Source: Bretschneidera sinensis
Lineage: Eukaryota; Streptophyta; Magnoliopsida; Brassicales; Akaniaceae
Assembly (NCBI GenBank): GCA_023935145.1
Contig: CM043698.1
Location: 64,440,001-64,504,000 of the forward strand
Reading direction: 5' to 3'
DNA: 64,000 nucleotides
Shown piece after piece: positions 58,833 through 64,000 of the stretch. How positions within the stretch are numbered: the first letter of the stretch is position 1; every line of letters begins with the position of its first letter. The notes under the pieces are model-generated. The model ran no database searches. It had not been told where the DNA came from and was given only the letters and a program-made list of their open reading frames with translations. A program made the position numbers and the translations under genes.

Positions 58833-60015
58833 CACTACCATGGCTCTCTTTGTAATCTTCCAAGTACCAGCCCCAAATGTCATCGTGTGACCTTCAACAT
58901 CAAGCTGTCCTACAGAGATCAAGTTCTTCATCAATTTTGGAACATGTTGCACTTTCTGTATCAACCACATAGACCCATTCGGCAATTTAATGCGAACGTT
59001 TCCCATACCCATAATATCCAAGGCTTCTCCATCAGCCAAATATACCTTCCCAAAATCACTTGTCACATAGTACTCCATGATTTCTCGGTGTACGGTGGTA
59101 TGGAAAGAAGATCCTGAGTCCAAAACCCAAGAGTCAATGGGATTGTCAACAAAAAGTAATAGGGTGTCCTGTAATTCTTCTGTCACAGCATTTGCAGCAT
59201 CGTTCTAATTCCTTTTCTTCTGCGGTTATCTACAATTTTTCTTAAAGTGGCCAGTCTTGCCACAATTCTAGCATTTCAGTTGTCATCCAGATCTGGATTT
59301 ACTCCTACCTCCTCTTCTGGATTTTGATCTACTTCGATTGGAATTTCTATCCTATACTCTACCTCTTGTCTCAAGATTTAAAGTGGAACCAGAACCTGAG
59401 GTTTCACCCGCATCTCTCCTACGAACCTCTTCGCTTAAAATCAAATCCCGAATATCTTCATATTTGAGTTTATTCTTCCCTGCAGAATTACTCACCGCCA
59501 TTCTTATGGCTTCCCAACTGTTTGGCAAAGAAGGCAAAACAATTAAAGCACAGATCTCATCATCAAAATCAATCTCAACAGAGGACAATTGATTATCAAT
59601 TGTATTGAACTCATTCAGATACTGCGCAACAGGGGTACTTTCCGCCATATTTAAATTGAACAACTTTTTCATCAGATGCACTTTGTTGTTAGCCGACGGT
59701 TTTTCATACATACTGGACAAAGCCGCCATCATATCCTTGGTGGTCTTCTCCTTCATAACATTGTGCGCAACTTATCTTGATAAAGTTAATCGAATAACTC
59801 CAGTACCTGTCTATCAAGAAGATTAAATTCGTCTTCTTTCATACTGTCTGGCTTTGCCCCTAACAGAGGCAAATGTAATTTCTTCCCATAGAGATAATCC
59901 TCAATTTGCATCCTCCAATACCCAAAATCTGTGCCATCGAATTTCTCGATTCCTATCACATTTCCTTCTTCTCCGGCTATCGCTCCCACTCAAAAAACCA
60001 ATAGCTCTGATACCA
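58833..60015 (-). pseudogene. Copia B, 5' half: gag and protease
   Basis: On the minus strand, after the primer site (60015-60003, tggtatcagagct), Gag starts MGAIAGEEGNVIGIEKFDG (59989). It shifts frame near 59760 and continues DMMAALSSMYEKPSANNKVH and LKYEDIRDLILSEEVRRRDA, an Arg/Ser-rich tail with stops, and a zinc knuckle C*NCGKTGHFKKNC whose first spacing carries a stop (about 59240-59280). Protease is open with SWVLDSGSSFH and HVPKLMKNLISVGQLDVEG, and ends WKITKRAMVV at the TSD. The next residues are encoded from 42694 on the plus strand. Confidence 0.9.
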
Positions 60016-60017
60016 GT

Positions 60018-60700
60018 TGTTAGGGTTAAACTACCCTATCCCTACGGATCTTGAGATACGAATATAGAGAAGAAAATAGAAATAAATCAAAGACAAACTC
60101 ACAGCACACAAATTTACGTGGTTTACCCAAACTCGGGTTACATCCATGGAGTTGCAGCAATTTCACTATGTCTTGAAGAACAATACAAGGAGGTCTCACC
60201 CCTAGACACCCCTCACAGTATTCACAAAAATAGCTCACGCACTTACACAAAAGAATAAGATGAAACCCTTATATTTCCAGGTTAAAATAAAACATATACC
60301 AAACAGTGCTGAAAAGATCAGATTAGACAAAATAAAAAAATTAAAAAAACCATCAGGCTCCACATATAGCCTAATAAGGGGAAAGTAGCTCGAATGAGAG
60401 AAAGAGGATTTTCTCTTCATTTGCGGCTGCAAAGGGAAAGGTTAGGGATTAAATGGGTAGAGATAGTCTTTTATACCTAGGGTTAGATTGGGGTAAGGAC
60501 TGGGTTGTGGGTTGGATCCGAGTTTAGTCAAACACTGGTTCAAATAGGTTCTGGGTTTAGGTATTAGCTTTAAGTATGATGGCCCAATTTGGTTTAAAAT
60601 GAGGGCATCTAGTTAAATCCGAAATAAGATGGGGTTTTGGGGTATTGGGTTTGGATTTTTTAACTTATTTTGGGGTCTTTTTATTTATATTCTTAACCAA
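60018..60700 (-). repeat. Copia B 5' LTR (outer boundary uncertain)
   Basis: On the minus strand the LTR ends ...aaccctaaca two bases before the primer site, so its inner edge is 60018. The outer edge cannot be fixed because the 3' LTR is missing; gtcaaaca at 60526-60533 is one candidate start. 60700-60940 is AT-rich and unassigned. Confidence 0.6.
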
Positions 60701-60939
60701 ATTAGATTATACATTTTTTCCCACTAATTATTTATTTTTTTTATTAAACTGATGTTAACGTGTGTTTGTGAAATATTTTGATAAATATTCATTCATATGT
60801 CTTAAGTTAGTGAAGTTTATTGATAATTAATTTATTTATATTATTTAAATTTTTTACTATTTTTATAATTTAATTAATATTATTTTATTTAAAACCTCTC
60901 AACATCTCAGGGCTTACAACTCGCCCAACGCTTTCGCCA

Positions 60940-61563
60940 CACTGACAGAGAGACAGTTATGGTGATAAGAACCATCTAAATTGTAGACTTTATGATGTGA
61001 ACCTCATTGCGAGGTAATTATGAGATAATTGATGGTCTTGAGGTGAACCAATAAATAAGAAGAAGAGATTGATAGAGAATAGGACTTATGATATATGTAG
61101 TGATAGTTAAATGCTAGTATCAAGTGGTATGAGATATAAATGATTAAATATTGAAAGACTATTTATACAAACTGAATACTTGTAGTAAATTTAATTCACC
61201 GAGCTTGTGAAGCCCACCCTTCATTGTACAATGATTTCAGGTAGCAGACAGGACAGTAGTTTGGTGGGTTAAGAGTCAAAAGAAATCATTTTCTGTAAGC
61301 CACGTGCATGTCAACATCCTCAAACAAATGAGAAAAATGAAACAAATAAATTTTTATTTGTAAATATTCATGCATTTTACTTTGTGTATTATGTTTAAAT
61401 CAATATCAAATTGATATATCTCCCCTGTTGAGGGTAGAGGATTGAAGTAAAAGAATTTTTGTTAGTATTATTATTTTTATTGTTGCATATATGTGTCATG
61501 CTGGGATTTTCAAAATGTGATGACATCGTCTCGGGGGTGACCAACTCGTGATGGGTCGTTACA
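60940..61563 (+). repeat. Gypsy E 5' LTR, 3' part
   Basis: Reverse complement of the first part of the Gypsy C LTRs as written on the plus strand, including cacaagctcagtg-equivalent words, and ending tcgttaca. A ~25-bp gap near 60965 compared with Gypsy C. Confidence 0.85.
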
Positions 61564-61567
61564 ATTT

Positions 61568-61580
61568 TGGTATCAGAGCA
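61568..61580 (+). other. Gypsy E primer-binding site (tRNA-iMet)
   Basis: tggtatcagagca, perfect, four bases after the LTR. Confidence 0.9.
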
Positions 61581-61599
61581 TTAGGTTTTTTGATTATGT

Positions 61600-62900
61600 A
61601 GATTGCATAAAAAGTAAGAAAGTGGAAGATTAAAATAAATTATATTTTAAATAGTTTGAGGATGATACGGGGATGTGCTAGAGCTTAAGTTAGAGTTGTT
61701 GATTTTAAAGGGCGTGGAAGGCCCCCAATATTTTTGACAAGTCGAGGTTAAGTCTGAATCTGTGGTTCCTAGAAGGGAACGTGATGACAGTATAATTGAT
61801 ATTGGTAAAGGTGTGAGAGAATCTGAAGTTGAAAGAGATGAGCTAAGATAAGCTCTTACACATACTCTTGAGAAAATGAATATAACAGATAATAGAGTTG
61901 GTAGCCTATAGCATAGACTTGATAAACAGGCTAGAGCAGTGCCTGAGGTTATTGTAAATCCAGTAATGATAAATATTCAAAAGTGAAAAAGTGAGTTTAT
62001 GCACAAGATACAGAGAGATTATTTTGTTAGATATATTAGTTGAATGCCTTTGCTTCTTTTGAGTTAGAAGGAGAAGTTTTGGAATGATGGGAGGATATTC
62101 TTCCCAGGGTAAGTGCAGATATAGATAAACTCTTAACCTGGAATAGGTTTAAGGACGTTTTTCCTTGATAAATACTTTCCTTATACCTCTAAAGCCCAAC
62201 AAAATAGAGATTTTATTCATTTAGGGTAAATGTATGGACTATGACTCAGTATGATAGGAGATTTGTGGCTCTGTCAAGGTTTGTACCAGAAATTGTATAC
62301 CTAGAGGAGAAAAAATGTAAGAGGTTCATAGATGAACTATATTTTAAGATTTGATCAAAACTATCGTACATAAGGCATATAAATTAATTTCATATTGGTG
62401 GATATAGCACTTCAGTTTAAGAAGGATGTGATGGAATTTAGAGGAAAGAGGAATTGACGGAAGAAGTCTAGATTTGAGAAACCTAGGGGTGGTATCAGTA
62501 CAAGTGTGCAGGGTGGGAGACCACCCAGATGAAGCGTTCCTTGTCACAAAGAACTTTAGTATAGAGTTAGAGGCAAGCAAAATATGTTACTTCTGTAGCT
62601 TAGAATACTATCAGTAGGACCCTTAGATTTAGGAGACAGGTTATGGGAACGAGGAGTAATGGCAGAGGAAGTAAGTATGCCACTAAGGGGAAGTGGTAAT
62701 CTAATGAATGATTGGGAGACAAAAGTTTGTTATAGATGTACTCAGATAAGATATTTATCCCAAAATTGTCAAAAAAAAATTGAAGTGCTTTGTGTGTAGA
62801 AAAGATGGACATATCAATGATGGTTGATCTTGGTGCAACCCATTCTTTTGCATCCAGTATTCATATGAAATCTATTGAAGTATGTATTAGTCCTTTGATG
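61600..62900 (+). pseudogene. Gypsy E gag and protease remnants
   Basis: AFASFELEGEVLE followed by stops, EDILPRVSADIDK and LTWNRFKDV (about 62045-62165) match Gypsy C Gag. A zinc knuckle at 62728-62769 has the pattern C-x2-C-x4-Y-x4-C, with Tyr in place of His. A protease-like VDLGATHSFA (about 62820-62850) has Leu where DSGA has Ser. Many stops and shifts. Confidence 0.75.
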
Positions 62901-63213
62901 CAAAATATTTTTATTGAAGTTCCCACTAGAGATGGAGTGATAATCATAGATATTACAAGTGTGGTGTGATTTGTTTCAATGATAGAGAATTTGAAGCTGA
63001 TTTATTATCTTTGAATATGGTTGATTATTCCAAAAAGAAGATAGTGTTCTAGATATGGACATGATGAGTTTAATTTCAAAGTGAACATAAAATACTCTCG
63101 AACTATCTCATTTTGCTCTAACCACTAGGAGATGGTTGAAGAAGGATTATGAGGAGTATTTGGCATACATAATGGATTCTAGAAAGGAAAATAGGAAGTT
63201 AGAATAAATCTTA

Positions 63214-64000
63214 GTGGTGAAAGATTATTTTAATGTAATTCTTGATGAGTTGTCTAGGTTGCCTCCAAGTAAGGAGATAAAATTTTCTCTTGATGTGATA
63301 CCAGGATCATCACATATATCTATAACACTTTACAAAATGACACTCACTGAGTTGAGAGAATTGAAAGTACGGCTTCAAGAGTTGTTAGATAAACAACTTA
63401 TTCGATTTAGTGTATCATCATAAGGAGCCCATGTAATGTTTGTAAAAAAGAAAGATGGAACGATGAGATTGTGTATAGACTACAAATAGTTGAATAAGAA
63501 CAAATATCTTTTACCCAGGATAAATAAATTATTTGAGTAGTTACAAGGATTGAGAGTGTTTTCTAAGATAAACCTAAGATCAGGTTATCACTAGTTAAGG
63601 ATAAAGGAGGGAGACGTGCCTAAAACTGCTTTTAGGACACTTTATGGTCATAAGTTTCTTGTGATGTCATTTGGATTGACTAATGTTCCAGAAATATTCA
63701 TGGACTTGAAGTATAAAATGTTTAAACTATTTCTTAATAGTTTTGTGGTTGTGTTCATTGATGACCTCTTGGTGTATTCTAAGACTAAGGAAGGGCATGT
63801 AAAATAATTAGAAATTGTGTTGGAGATTCTGAGGAGAGAGAAATTATATACAAAATTCTCTAAGTGTGATTGTTGGCTGAATGAAATAACTTTCCTGGAA
63901 CTTGTAATATCGGGAAATGGTATAACAGTTAATCCACAAAAGGTAGAGGCAATGTTAAGTTAGAAGATACCAACTAATGTAACTAAGATTAGAATCTTCT
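63214..64000 (+). pseudogene. Gypsy E reverse transcriptase
   Basis: Reads FSLDVIPGSSHISITLYKMT, ELKVRLQELLDKQLIR, a stop, MRLCIDYK, stops, [31 protein letters not shown] and [15 protein letters not shown], with the catalytic FIDD at 63754-63765 intact. It continues EILRREKLYTKFSKC to the edge. At least four nonsense codons make it inactive, but unlike Gypsy C it keeps the active site. Confidence 0.88.

Larger units (their letters stand above)
60940..64000 (+). mobile_element. Gypsy E, relative of Gypsy C, truncated at both ends
   Basis: Plus-strand element of the Gypsy C/D family. It has a partial 5' LTR (~60940-61563, ending gatgggtcgttaca), a perfect primer site, decayed gag and protease, and RT running to the window edge. 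The LTR lacks roughly its first two thirds. Confidence 0.88.

Overview
This window is plant nuclear DNA, very probably from a eudicot. It is AT-rich, has plant-type Ty1/copia and Ty3/gypsy LTR retrotransposons with tRNA-iMet or tRNA-Asp primer sites, a tRNA-derived SINE, MULE- and Harbinger-like DNA transposons, and spliced fragments of a COP1-interacting-protein (CIP7-like) gene. I cannot name the species. I see no intact host gene: almost everything assignable is transposon, nested up to three deep, and most coding segments carry stops or frameshifts.

Layout. (1) 1-73 and 11673-15094 are the two sides of a Gypsy element (called H; integrase, spacer, 3' LTR) split by Copia A (74-11672). Copia A is itself split by a non-autonomous gypsy-like element, TR-A (2546-8020). 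(2) 16570-21306 is a short-LTR Copia (C), minus strand, with perfect TSDs, inside AT-rich DNA. (3) 22911-29314 is a Pack-MULE-like element with ~600-bp inverted repeats carrying a captured plant gene. A Harbinger-like element (23491-27355) carrying CIP7-like exons is inserted in its left inverted repeat. (4) 29315-30187 is the tail of a Tat-like integrase. (5) 30188-39971 is a truncated LTR (D) split by a complete but decayed relative, Gypsy C (30886-39424), minus strand. (6) 39972-58832 holds the two ends of one TR element (TR-B), now in opposite orientation, with Copia B halves on both outer sides (42689-44568 plus; 58833-~60700 minus). An Athila-like Gypsy (F, 44569-~53780, minus) sits in the Copia B reverse transcriptase. 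(7) ~60940-64000 is a decayed Gypsy (E) of the same family as C, plus strand, running off the right edge.

The most unusual structure is the inversion. TR-B's LTRs at 41390-42688 and 57517-58832 point in opposite directions, their 5-bp flanks are reverse complements (tagtg / cacta), and the Copia B reading frame stops at one flank and resumes in frame at the other, 16 kb away on the other strand. About 15.6 kb was therefore inverted after TR-B inserted, with one breakpoint inside TR-B's gag-like ORF.

The second theme is the TR family. It has Athila-type PBS and LTRs, no RT or integrase, a gag-like ORF fused to the linker that precedes RT in related elements, repeated PPT-like motifs, and clusters of a GC-rich GCGATCGAGCGCA-type motif in the LTR and leader. 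A different GC-rich motif (AAGGTG..CCTCAGCC) is shared by LTRs of Copia A and Gypsy F, which belong to different superfamilies.
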